64,000 nt of DNA, from contig CM075939.1 in NCBI GenBank assembly GCA_038030265.1, positions 52,743,253 to 52,807,252 on the forward strand. Reading direction: 5' to 3'. Of the stretch, positions 1 through 11,000 are shown in pieces (position 1 is the first letter of the stretch; every line of letters begins with the position of its first letter). The position numbers and the translations under genes are program-made. The stretch is from Corythucha ciliata. Lineage: Eukaryota; Arthropoda; Insecta; Hemiptera; Tingidae. The notes under the pieces were generated by a model, which saw nothing but the letters and a program-made list of their open reading frames with translations, was not told where the DNA came from and did not search any database.

Positions 1-2
1 TG

Positions 3-1378
3 TCAGTTGTTGAGCTGTTAGGGGCTGAAAAGTTTGTATGGAAAAACGTCCAGAAAGAAACATTCAGTGGTTTGAACGACGATAGAATATCGTGTTTACG
101 CCCTTTCTTCGATTCTTCGGGGCTAATTAGAATAAAGACAAAGATATTTCGTCGCGACGATTATGAAGAATTTTGTGCGCCTTTTGTCCTTCCTGGAAAA
201 CATGAAGTTGTGTCTCAATTTGTCAGGCAGATTCATAATAAAAATTGTCATGTTGGAGTGCAAGGTTTATTGGCTCTGTTGAGGGAAAACTTCTGGTTGA
301 TAGGTGGCAGAAAATCTGTAAAGTCTGTGTCTTCCTTGTCGGAGATTGGCATCAAAAAAGCTGGAAGCACCTAGTGTAGAATTACCCGAAAACAGAGTCA
401 GAGAAGCTGCTCCATTCGAAGTGACCGGTGTAGATTTATGTGGCCCCTTAATCCTTAAAGGCGGAGTGAAAATATGGACCTGTTTGTTTACTTGCGCCGT
501 TATCAGAGCTGTACATTTCGAAATCGTCGAATCCTTGTCGTCTGACTCGTTTATTTTAGCGCTGAGACGTTTTATTTCGCGACGCGGTAGACCATCACGA
601 ATCCTTTGTGATAATGGAACTACTTTCATTGGCGTTTCTAATTCTCTGATGAAAATAGACTGGGAAAAGGTGAACAAATTCTGTTCAATTGAAAGAATCC
701 AGTGGAATATGATGCCACCTTCCGCTCCTTGGTGGGGGGGGATTTGGGGAATGGATGGTTCGGACTCTCAAAGGACTTTTGAAAAGGAGCCTGGGGCGTA
801 CCAGCGTATCATATGAAGAATTGAACACGTTACTGTGCGACTGTGAAGCAGTTATAAACAGTCGTCCATTGACTTATCTTTCTGAAGGTCCTAACGATTT
901 ACTTCATTTGAGTCCTTCGATTTTTCTTCACGAAATTCCGGAAACGAGAATTCCCGATTGGGATATGGTTGAGGCCAAAGATTTACAGAAGAGAGTTCCT
1001 TATCGTTCTCGACTTCGTCAAGAATTACGTGATCGGTTTCGGAGCGACTATCTGGGATCTCTTGTGAAATTTGCTCAAAGGAAGGTATCTAGAGAACCTA
1101 AAGTGGGGCAATTAGTTTTGATTGAAAATGAACGGTCTAAGCGCTTAGAATGGCCTTTAGCCAGAATAATTCAGACAGTTCCAGGTGTCGACGGAAAAAT
1201 TCGAGTAGTCAAATTGAAGACAGCCAGTGGCGAACTCACTCGACCTGCTCAACGGATTTTCCCTCTCGAACTGGATTGCGCCGAAGCTGAGAATTCTGAA
1301 AGGATGGCGATCACATTCAAAACCAAAAGTGGTCGACGTGTCGTACGCTCGAAGAAACTTGATGATTCATCGTCATAG
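3..1378 (+). pseudogene. BEL/Pao LTR retrotransposon pol, 3' part (integrase)
   Basis: Carboxy-terminal part of a BEL/Pao polyprotein, open at the window edge. In order: an integrase zinc-binding segment (histidines near 230-260, CxxC at 328-339), the integrase catalytic core with the first Asp in VTGVDLCGPL (420-450) and the second in ILCDNGTTF (600-625), then NSRPLTY (868-890) and a C-terminal DUF5641-type region to the stop at 1378. These are typical of BEL/Pao pol, which inserts the element cDNA into the genome. Three frames are needed: one shift lies between about 318 and 330, before the CxxC, and one within the G-runs near 735-750. The copy is therefore a decayed, non-functional retrotransposon. 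Assignment is by motif and is confident. Confidence 0.9.
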
Positions 1379-1740
1379 TTGCAGCTATTTTATTTTATTA
1401 TTGTCAACATTTTTCAATTTTTTTGTTTGTTTGTTTTGTTTGAGACTCTGTTGACAGTTTTTCAATATGAGTCAGAAGAAAGAAAATGCTGAAGATGGTC
1501 ACGGATGCTGAAGAAACCAGATCTGTCCATTCTTTGAGTCGTCCTTCGTTCAACTCTGGTGGGAGGATGTTGAAAATTGAATCACTCAATTCAAAAGGAA
1601 TCAGCTGAAGAAATACGAACCGTATGAGAATGAGAAAAAAGAAATTCAGTCGAGTCTTGCTTTAACAGAATAAAAAATAAATCAATAATTTTATTTTATT
1701 TGTCTCCTAATTTTTCCATATTCCTTCCATTTTTTTCGAT
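1379..1740 (+). other. 3' flank of the BEL/Pao copy, possible LTR
   Basis: AT-rich sequence after the pol stop. TGTTGACAG at about 1450 could open a 3' LTR, and AATAAAAAATAAATC near 1670 could serve in polyadenylation. No second LTR copy or target duplication is visible here, so the boundary is a guess. Confidence 0.3.
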
Positions 1741-1941
1741 TTTTAACATGCACAGAGGCCAAAGTGCTGGGAATTTAAAATGCAAAAATAAAGAAAAACC
1801 CGAAATTAAAAGGGGCTTGGGGAAGGGGGAGTTTAATGCCAAGAAGAGAGGGGTGTCCTAACATAACCTGACACAATGATAACAGCCCCCCGCGAGAAGA
1901 AACCTATCCACTTGGCGTCACATACCCCCAACAATTATTGA

Positions 1942-2089
1942 GGCCCGATTTCACCAACTTCTTAAACCACGATCAACAACTAATCACGATTACAATGTAA
2001 ACATTTATGTCAGAATTCATATGGGTCGTCATTGGCAACTAATCGCGATCAACTTTAAACGAGATCAATTTTGTTGGTGAAAATGGGCC
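1942..2089. mobile_element. MITE with GGCCC termini, TGA target duplication
   Basis: Imperfect terminal inverted repeats: GGCCCGATTTCACCAAC at the left, and GTTGGTGAAAATGGGCC at the right. TGA stands on both sides (1939-1941 and 2090-2092), as a 3-bp target duplication. Length 148 bp, no coding capacity. Three-base duplications and GGCCC ends link it to several other MITEs in this window. Confidence 0.65.
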
Positions 2090-2760
2090 TGAGAGTGCCC
2101 CTTCTGTACGTTAGTACAGTAATTATTCTATGGTCTAGTTTTTTTCTCTCAACAAGTAAATTTATTTCATCTGCTCCGAAACATACTTATACAGATAAAA
2201 AGGCCAGATTTGTGCTTCTAATACCAAGAAATAGCCAGGTTTTCATTTTCATGCAATTTATCGAAAAAAAAAAAAAAAGTGACAGACAGACCGACGGCAT
2301 GCCGAAAACCACTTTTTTCAACTTTTCTGGGGATGTCAAACCGGAAAACCTTCAGTTTTGACTATGAGTTTTGAAAACCCGAAGGCCAGGCTTGTTTATC
2401 GACATACACGTGCTGTTGAGACTGACGCATCCCACAACTTCAGACCCGTGGACTTTGAAATCCGAAGGATCGGCCTGTCAAGGTCCTTCTAACGTTCGGT
2501 TTGTATCTGTGGGCTTGTTTGTTTATTTGTTGTTGGTGTAATTAGAGGGGGGAGGGGAAACGGGACAACAGTGTCTTTTCTCTTCACACACAAAACAAAT
2601 ATCCCTCTGTAACGTATTCTGCTAAACGAATATTCGTGGGATTAGCATTTCCTAACAAAACAATATTGCGATCACTTGCTCTTTCGAGACAAAATTTATT
2701 GTATTATGATCTTTTAGACTCCCCCCCCCCCATTTTGGAGATTTACGCTTCGTGAAAAAC

Positions 2761-3918
2761 CTATAGACCAGCCAAAGACTAAAGTAATCGACGGTAGCGC
2801 TACTGGCGCCGATTAGGATGTACTTCACCCCCACCAGTTTTTTTGCACTCGATAGTTTTCAAGTTTCTATCGGTGATATGAATGTCACTTTTTGCCTCAA
2901 CGTTATCATTCATTTTACGTTATCACCTAGGGATCTTTCTCACTCAAAACGGGAGCTTAGCTCCCTAAAGATTATTGCTCCGTTTATTTACGAAGATATA
3001 TGTTCTTCAAAACGTGCCTCCACGCGTTTGCCACCCCCCCCCCTGATGCCAAGGTTTTGTAGCCATTGATGGTAACCGTAGTTAAAGCAGCCTGGATCTG
3101 TGGGCTTCACAGAGGGTTAGTAGTGGGTCCATTTCGAGCTCATTTCTTTTCAGTCATCTGGGCTCTAAATAAAAGGAAAAGGAGCCACAAGAACCCAGGG
3201 GCCAGTTGCCCTTCCTTCTAGACTTGAAAGCGCAGACTTAGTGGGACAGCTGCCATCGAAAATTTAAAATCTGGCAGGGGGGGGGGAGTCTTAATTTTGT
3301 TTCGTCAAGATGTCCTGCTGGCCTGGCTCAGAGCAGTAAACCACTTTCTCAGATTTCACTCCTTAAAACACCAATATCGAGGCATTTTTGAGATGAAAAT
3401 CAAGTTCGCCGGTTTTTGTCGCGATCAAAGAAATTTCACGCGGGGTGCGCCCAAATCCAGAGACTTTTTACTTATTTGTTTTGCCTGAAAAAAACGTTTT
3501 CCCGGATCTGGCTCACTTCGAAATAAGTTCCTCATGTTTCACTCACTAAAAATCAATTTTGCGGACTTTTCTTGCTAAAGACCCATTTTCGCATGTTTTG
3601 ACTCGAAAAAGTCAATTTACCGGCATTCGCTAACTAAATTTCGGGGATTTACGTTTGAATATCGATGCATCCGCCAAAGGACCGAACGAAAAGTGAAAAA
3701 GTTTAGTATTTAAGCACGAAAAATAAGGATTCCTGACAAAATTTAACAAATCGAAACATCTACCAGTTTTTAATCAGAAAGATCAGTGAATCGCGATCCC
3801 CGAGAGAAGTTTCAAAAGTTTAGGAGGTAAACGGCTGTAGAATGGAAGGGGTAAGGGGAAGCTCTCAGTGAGAACCTAGGTGGAGATTCGATGTTCTTCA
3901 ATCTTTGGCTGGTCTATA
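2761..3918. mobile_element. Family A dispersed element, internally deleted copy
   Basis: CTATAGACCAGCCAAAGACT at 2761 is mirrored by AATCTTTGGCTGGTCTATAG ending at 3919, so the segment has terminal inverted repeats of about 18 bp. Its left 150 bp recurs at 27,669-27,835, its middle (2936-3655) at 41,062-41,790, and its right 270 bp at 31,140-31,381 and 43,388-44,012. The coding segment seen in the other copies is missing here. No clear target duplication is seen. The class is not known; a DNA transposon is an inference from the inverted ends. Confidence 0.5.
2936..3655 (+). repeat. Dispersed repeat shared with 41,062-41,790
   Basis: About 720 bp aligns almost colinearly with 41,062-41,790 on the same strand, including an identical order of G-runs and the block around TTTTTGTCGCGATCAAAG. 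The two copies differ by scattered substitutions and small indels. The right part grades into the S4-type array (units with a CAATTTTGCGGACTTTTC-like core). Confidence 0.8.
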
Positions 3919-4279
3919 GCCAAGTAATAAGTGTGAGTAGGCAACAACCCGCACTACTTCCCAAGTCGTGCGGGTGTGCTACATTGTGAACTTAAGCAGA
4001 GGCGCATTTAGACTGAAACTTATAGGAGAGGCAGATATAGCAGTAAGATCTCATTCGATTAGTTAGGGGATAAATTAGGGTCAGAAGAGACACAGGAGCG
4101 TCCAGCACAAATATCTCCTATTGGTCACACACCCTCCATCGCCATGATCATTGCTGTGTTCCGCAGAATTTCGTTCCCTGGAAACGTAAGCAAGTTTTTA
4201 GGGCCCGAATCGCGGTGCAGCAAGTGAGATTAGGCATTTATGCAAGCACACTGGGAAGGATGGGGTTGATCAGCTGGTA

Positions 4280-5700
4280 AGGTGCGAATGGCCCATGCTC
4301 AGTGCGCAAGCGCCATATTTGGCCATTTGTTTTGGTGCAGAGAGTCATTTAGTTGGCGCGAATCGCCATTAACACCACCATCATTTGGCACAAATGATCA
4401 GTTTGACAATTTTTTAGAGAATAAAGCGTGAATCGCTAGTATGCAAGTACGCTATTTTTATGCGTGAATAGCCATTTTTTCTATTTCTAGGGCATGAATC
4501 GTCATTTTGGCTCTTATCAACTCGTAATAGCTCGCAGTTTGGCGATTTTCGACAAGCTAATTGTCGTTTTGCGATATTTAGGACAGGAATCACCTGTTTA
4601 GCCCTATGAAAGCGCGATTCGTTAGTTTAACTATTTATATGCCACAATTTATGCATTTTTGTCAATTTTAGGGCGTGAATAGCCAGTATGGCCTTTTTTA
4701 CGGCGCTGTACATGGCCATTTCCGGGGCGATAACGGTCAGTGTGATATTTTCAGAGTACTAATGGTCAGTTCTGCCATTTTAGTGTCCGAATTGTGAGTT
4801 ATGACATTTTTAGAGCGGGAATTGCCAATTAAGACGCTTTAAAGGAGTGAGTGGTCAATTTGACCATTTTCAGGAAAGGAATCGGTGGTTTAGCCATTTA
4901 TTTAAAGGCGCAAAAGTGTCAGTTTATCTTTTATTAGAGTAAATTTCTGGATTCTAACTGATGACAGTCAAATTGGCCGATTTTATGGCTAGAATACTCA
5001 GTTTGGCTCTTTCTAGGGCGTAAAGAGTCAACTTTACCCTTTATAGGGCACGAGAGTGTAGTACGTCAAGACAAGGCGAGAACGGGTTTTTTGGGCATTT
5101 TCTGCACGCGAATGGTCGATTACACCATTTTTGGAGCAGAAATCACCTGTTAACGAATTTTCAGAGACAAAAATTGTCAGTTTTGGACATATTTAGAGCG
5201 TGCATCACCAGTTTGGCTATTGGATCGTGGGGATTGCAATTTTAGGGCGCAAATTGTCAAGTCTAGGCAAGAACAATCAGTTTGTATTGGACGATTTTGC
5301 AATTCACAAAATAGGAATCGTCTCTTCAGGGTTTGCCTTGGGTGGAAGCAGTCAGTAAAGCTGTTTTTAGGGTGCAAATAGTCTGTGTTCCCAATGCGCG
5401 AATTGTCAGTTTAATCATTTTCAGCATGGGAATGGTTGATTCAGCTATTTTCATGGCGGGAATAATGATTTTTCAGGAATTTCTGGGTCAATCGTTGGTT
5501 TAGCCATTTATGTGGCACGTGAAGTCAATTTGACTAATTTCCGGACACAAGTAGTCAGTTTAGCTGTTTTCAATAGGCGAATCGTCAGTTTTGCTATTTC
5601 GGGGTGCGAGTTAGCCTAGCACTTTTCAAGGTAGGAATACATAATTTTAGATATTTTCAGCAAGCGAAGACTGTCAAGTTGAGCTTAGCACACCATTTCT
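4280..5700. repeat. Degenerate tandem array S1
   Basis: Many loosely spaced units of roughly 35-45 bp resembling GCGAATCGTCAGTTT followed by GGCCATTTTCAG. Individual units diverge strongly, but the alternation of a GCGAATNGTCAGTTT-like part and a CCATTTTNAGGGC-like part continues through the block. The same motif and a longer shared segment (AAGNCAAGGCGAGAAC) occur at 21,690-22,540. No coding sequence. Confidence 0.65.
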
Positions 5701-5916
5701 CAAGCCGCCCCCCCCCCACTCCTCGAGTGAGTCCTGCATCCGCGCCTGGTCAGTTGTATAAATACCATTGATGTCATGTATATTATGACTAAATATCGAG
5801 TTTTTAGGGTCAATCAAATCCGTTTTGTTGTTGTTCTTGTTGTTTCTTTTGTTTGCTTGCTTTCGTTCTTTTACTTTTTATAGTTATTTACTTATTGAAG
5901 TGTTTTTAATCATTTT
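5701..5916. other. AT-rich spacer
   Basis: A C-run at 5707-5717 followed by low-complexity T-rich sequence. No gene or element was recognised. Confidence 0.4.
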
Positions 5917-5970
5917 TGATTTGTTATCAACTATACCTAGCTATTGATTTGTTATGAACTATATAACTTT
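5917..5970 (+). repeat. Two tandem 28-bp units
   Basis: TGATTTGTTATCAACTATAC and its extension are repeated immediately at 5945 with one main substitution (TATC to TATG). It lies at the end of the gypsy internal fragment. Confidence 0.7.
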
Positions 5971-6118
5971 CCTGAGCTGAAGTACTCTGGGAGGGGTTCT
6001 TTCCCCAAAACCCTCCGATAGACCACCCAGGTGGAATTCCTTCATTTAGTTTGACGCGGTGTGGCTTAATGGGGGTCGTTCGGACGACCCGAAGATGAGG
6101 GTTGAAGATGCAAGACAT
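5927..6118 (-). pseudogene. Short gypsy internal fragment downstream of the LTR
   Basis: A 63-codon reading frame that begins just after the predicted primer-binding site, where gag or its leader would lie in a Ty3/gypsy element. It has no recognisable gag motif and runs into the 28-bp duplication. The rest of the element is absent, so this is probably a truncated internal remnant. The link to gypsy rests on position only. Confidence 0.3.
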
Positions 6119-6130
6119 TAACGGTCGCCA
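6113..6130 (-). other. Predicted tRNA primer-binding site
   Basis: On the minus strand TGGCGACCGT follows the LTR end by two bases. Primer sites starting with this sequence are known in many arthropod gypsy elements, where they pair with a tRNA 3' end. The position directly after an LTR ending in ACAACA supports the call. Confidence 0.55.
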
Positions 6131-6302
6131 CCTGTTGTTTGCTTTGGGTAACAGGCCTCAATATATTATTCTCAATATAATACAACTGATTTACAACTTT
6201 TGTTTCGGAAAAAATAATAACAATTATTTTCGTTAATGGTTTCTGGTCGTTCCGGTGCGTGGAATTCGCGACTGTCGGTCTGGTAGCGTCCCTTCGCGCT
6301 GT

Positions 6303-7590
6303 TGCAGATCCTCTTGTCGAGCTAACGGTCCGTTAGCGTGCTTTGGTGCTGTCCGTAGTGTCTTCTCGCCGGGTTCGGCAAGGACAGGGAAAGGTTCGGA
6401 CAGGATCGGTCTTGCTCGATGAATTCTGGGGCAGACAGAAGAGTCGCTAAGGCCCGTAGTATCTATCGAGTTCCACCGGGGGTGAGGGAACGAGAAGAAC
6501 TGTTGACCGGAGTCGTCTCAACGGTCTGGCACGAATGCCTACCGGTGGTCAGGTCCACAGTAGGGTTTCCCTTCAACAAGCGTACGGAGTCTTCTCAACG
6601 GATGTGTCGAACTTGGAAGGTTCCCGCAAGGTTATCCTGCCGGTTCGGTTTTATAAATGCGTCAAGTGTATGACGACTTTAACAGTGACGGCCTAATCCA
6701 CAATAGGGTTTTCCTTCAACAAGCGTCCGGAGTCTTCTCAACAGATATGTCGAACTTGGAAGGTTCCCGCAAGGTTATCCGACTGTTCGATTTTGATCTA
6801 TGCGTCAGGTTACTGACGACTTAAAAAAAATGACAGTCTAATCCCCAATAGGGTTTCCCTTCAACAAGTGTCCGGAGTCTTCTCGACGGATATGTCGAAC
6901 TTGGAAGGTTCCCGTAAGGTTATCCGTCCAATTTACTTGGAGCTATGCGTCCGGTTTAGGACGACTTGAGCCAGGGGCGGTTTAATCCACAATAGGGTGT
7001 CCACTTCAACAAGCGTCCGGAGTCTTCTCAACGGAGTAGAACTTGGAAGGTTCCCGTGAGGTTATCCGCACCACTGGTCAGAAAAAAGAAAAAAAATACA
7101 CTGGCTACGGGTAGCCTGTTGGGCTAACCGTCCGTTAGCGTCCCTTGGTGTTGTCCACAGCGTCTTCTTCGCCGAGTTTGGCAAGGATAGGGAAAGGTTC
7201 AGACAGGATCGGTCTTACTCGATGAATTCTGGGGCAGACACAAGTGTCGCAAAGCCCCGTAGTATCTATCAAGCTCCACCGAGGTTAAGGGAATGAATAA
7301 AAAGAATAACCGGAGTCTTCTCTACGGTCTGGCACGGATGCCTATCGGCCGTCAGGTCCACAATAGGGTTTCCACTTCAACAAGCGTCCGGGGTCTTCTC
7401 AACGGAGTAGAGCTTGGAAGGTTCCTGTAAGGTTATCCGTCCGATTTAATTGGATCTGTGCGTCCGGTTTGGGACGACTTGAGCCAGGGACGGGTTTAAT
7501 CCACAATAGGGTGTCCACTTCAACAAGCGTCCGGAGTCTTCTCAACGGAGTAGAGCTTGGAAGGTTCCCGTAAGGTTATCCGTCCCACTG
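6303..7590. repeat. Minisatellite and higher-order duplication inside the LTR
   Basis: Units of about 140-160 bp contain AATAGGGTTTCCCTTCAACA and then CTTGGAAGGTTCCC plus AAGGTTATCC. At least six units are visible, near 6555, 6705, 6850, 6985, 7355 and 7505. A larger block beginning CGTCCGTTAGCGT-like at about 6310 recurs at about 7125, which gives a higher-order duplication of about 815 bp. Units differ by scattered substitutions. Confidence 0.75.
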
Positions 7591-8006
7591 GTCAGAAAAA
7601 AAAACAAAACGGGGTAAAAGGCCTCGGTCAGGGTCAGCCTTGTAGCAACCGGTCAGGATCGAATCACTGAAGGGTCGGAAAGGTTCCCAATAGGCTTTGC
7701 CCGTGGATGCCTTGGTAGGGTGTGACGTCACGAACGGTCAAGAGTCGTCTCAATTGACCGCTGGACGTTTTCCCGTACGGCGTTATTTTTGGTGAGCGAT
7801 CCTTCGCTTCGGGAAGGCTGCGTCGTCGCTGTTGTACTTCCGGATCGTCGTGGGTTCTGGAGTTCCCAGTCGTTGAAGCCGCTGGAGGGTCGTACTGTTT
7901 CCCAGTCGAGTGGTCCAATTGCAGGCTGAAGATCTGGTCCAGGTTGCTGGGGTGTTTCCCGTTTGACTTCTCGACACGAAGTGATTTTTGGAGTGCCGGC
8001 GCTCGG

Positions 8007-8014
8007 GTTATATA
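8007..8014 (-). promoter_or_regulatory. TATA box of the gypsy-type LTR
   Basis: TATATAAC on the minus strand, followed by a GC-rich stretch, lies near the 5' end of the predicted LTR, where U3 promoters sit. Transcription would run toward the primer-binding site at 6130. Confidence 0.4.
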
Positions 8015-8090
8015 GTCGGTGGGTGGTTTCCGCCCACTCCCACCCGCTCGATTATTTTTAAATGGTTTTCATTTGGATGAAACCAAAACA

Positions 8091-11000
8091 CCATCTATCC
8101 TGGTAAGAAATCTTCGGAAAGCACGTGAAATGTTTTACTTTACTCCTAAACCTAGGGTAAATTAATCGTTCGCACAATTTATAACCGTAAACGAAGTCCC
8201 CTTTGATTCCTTCTATGGTGACTCTCTCTTCACCAAACGTATGGCTTCGTTCTTTTACACTTGAAATTTACGCGAGTATTATCAGAAAATGAGATCTTTT
8301 CTCGTCATTCGTGGTATGGGGACAAAAAAGGCGTTTAAAACGCATTAAATCATAGGCCTTGGAGTGTTCAAAATGGCTGTTATTTATTCATCTTCGCGTG
8401 TCGTATTTTTATTATCTCTATTTGAATAACAAAGAAATTCAGTTGGCGGCCCCTGCAAAAAAAAAAAACTGTGGAAAAATTATGATAAAAACCAGGAAAA
8501 TTATGGACAAAAAGACAGTTTGATCACGCAATGTTTTCTTTCGTGACTGAAGTCTGATACACCTCCTCATCAGAGTAGTACCTATGAAATGAATACATAA
8601 TTATAATTAAATCGATTCATCCAACAGCTTAATTTAGTTTATTATTATTCTGGTTTCGTATGGTGGGAAGAGGGCAAAGCGTTGGCAGAAATAAACAAAA
8701 TTGTACGGTAATTCAAAAAACAATCAGCAATGGTTAAGCACGACCACAATAATGAGGAGTTTTTGTTTTTGTTCTTTTAAAGAGAGAGAATCACAGCTAG
8801 AAATGAAAATAGGAGGAGAGGGAAAATGGAATCTCCAATTTCATCTACGGTTATTTCCACTTTTAATTGAATTTCGGATCATTCTTCCCACCTCTTCTCC
8901 GAGTCAAATCAAATCACATCACAACATTCACAAAATCCTATTGATGAAACATCGCCAGGTTGGCTTTGAGTCCTCGTACTTTATTTGAGTAGGAACTATT
9001 GAGCTCACCACTCGTACAGCGGGGTGTTTTGTGAATGGGTTGTGGGTGGGGGTACCGGGATCTACGGGTTATGCGAGAGAGGCTATATAGGCTCCAAAAT
9101 AGACTTGTGCGACCCCATTTTCCACCGATAAACGGTCAACTATTAATTCAGGGTGTGGTGGTGATTTGAATTTAAAACCTTTTGGCTGTACTTCATAGAG
9201 CTTTTGTGAGCTTTTGGTTGGCAATTGAGTATATTTCGCAGTTATGGAATGGTTCAAACTTTTTTATTACTTTGATGGTTGGTTGGGAAATCTATTTAGT
9301 TCCATGAAACAAGACTTTATACAGATCCCTCGTCGCTGCGCCATTTATGTGTTAAATCTGACCATTGCGTTGGTTGAGTAACTTTTTTTTCTAATGATTT
9401 AAGCGACCGTTAAGTCTACTTAACGACCATTTTCTCTCATAACAGCCGTTAAGATCTGTAGTGGTGATAGGCTTCCCTTTAAAATTTTATTTCAAGTTAC
9501 CGTTTAGATCACAGATAACCAGTCTTGAATCCTCTAGCTCCACCGTTTATTTCATTAGCGTTAAACTTCGATACGTAGTGCTCTCGTCCTTTATTACACC
9601 TCAATCGTCTGTATAGCTAAAAGTTATCTTCAGTACTAATTTGATTAAAGCAAAATAAAGAACGAAATAATAATAATATTCATCTTGACTAGAATAGTGA
9701 GGGGAGGGATTCTCTTATCTTATTTTCTCTTTTTCCCCTTACCATACAGCGTCCCCTGCTCCAATATTTTAATCGTTATTTCTCCGCCTCTCTCACTGGG
9801 AGCTGGAAGAAATTGTTCGAAGACTATAACCACTTAATTGGACAGTTGGGTTTAAAACGAGCCTGACAAGAGGATTATAAGTGGTTTTTCCTGACGTTAA
9901 CGGTTGAGAGAATGGCAAATGGTTGATGGTTCTGGGTGAACATTTGCAGGGGTTTATAAACAGGGGGAAGAGACAGGGGGTGCCGAGAGGCCGCATTGAA
10001 GCCGACGAGAGAGAATTTTCATTCACCACAAAGGATTAAGTTCAATCTTGATCGAAAGAAGTTTGTAATTGTTGGTTGCCTTTCATAAAAATGAGGTGTT
10101 TCATCGATGAATTGTGGGTGAGGGAGAGAATTCAAGAATTGACTGCGTAAAAAAAAGAAAAAAGGATTCATTTCATGTTCCATTCAAACCCTGCCCCACC
10201 CAGTCACATTGAATTCTTCTTTATTTCTAAAGAAATTGAAGTCGGAATCCGTTTCATTCTTCTCACACCCCCAACCTGACTGGCTCAGAAACCATTTCGA
10301 CTACCGCTATTTGGTGGAAAGGAAGCTCTCAACAGGTGAAGTTATTCCTGTCTCGCAAGTTGGAGGCGAAGGATGATAATAGAGGTAGAACCAAGTTATG
10401 AAGTGGGAAATCTAGAGAGGAGTCACATAGGAACTTTTCAAGTTGCGATAAGCTCCAAGGGGAATGAAGTAGGAGAATGTGAACTTGAGTTTTCATTTGA
10501 ACAACTCACAGGGAATGTAGAAGACGAGTTGATTTAATGACTGTTTCTTTTTTCTACGATTTTTTTTTCTTCATTTGCAGTTGTTTTAAACATATTCTAC
10601 ACATTGAACGTGAGAAGCGTAATAACATCCTCGCTCCAAATACACCTCCCCGCCCACAACCATCTCCATTAAATTCACCCCACGACCCCTCACCTACATC
10701 TTATGATATTACTCGTTCGCCCAAACGTTGGCTACACTCTTTATTTTGGGGCCACTTTAAAACAAAGTCGTGCAAAAACTCGAAATTAGCTTCAAGCGTC
10801 GTGTCGTCCTGTTCTCGATGAAACAACACAAACACACGCTCAAAAAGTTAAAAAATTGCCACCGTGACGTTTGTCTTCCCTCCTCCCCCCCCCCTTTTTT
10901 TAAAGGCTCCCATAGTACTCGCAATCGGCCAATTGCTTTCCGTGTTATTAAGCTTTTTTTAGTGTCTCGAAACGTTTCCCTTGTCAGTTTAAAAGAACTA

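Larger units (their letters stand above)
6133..8090 (-). mobile_element. Gypsy-type LTR with internal minisatellite
   Basis: On the minus strand the segment begins TGTTTTGG at 8090 and ends ACAACA at 6133, followed by a primer-binding site. It holds a TATATAAC box 80 bp inside the start. Most of its length is made of repeated GC-rich units. At 1958 bp it is long for a gypsy LTR, apparently because of the internal tandem growth. Only one LTR copy is in the window and no target duplication was found, so the boundaries are inferred from TG/CA ends and the primer site. Confidence 0.5.

Noticed and set aside
267..677. Minus-strand frame of 136 codons
   Set aside because: It is opposite the BEL/Pao integrase, which carries clear motifs; no motif on this strand.
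4280..5700. Possible CRISPR-like array
   Set aside because: Units are diverged and tandem without constant repeats and unique spacers, and the window is eukaryotic.
7664..7977. Overlapping minus-strand frames near the LTR start
   Set aside because: They lie in the predicted LTR, in GC-rich repeat-like sequence; no protein motif.
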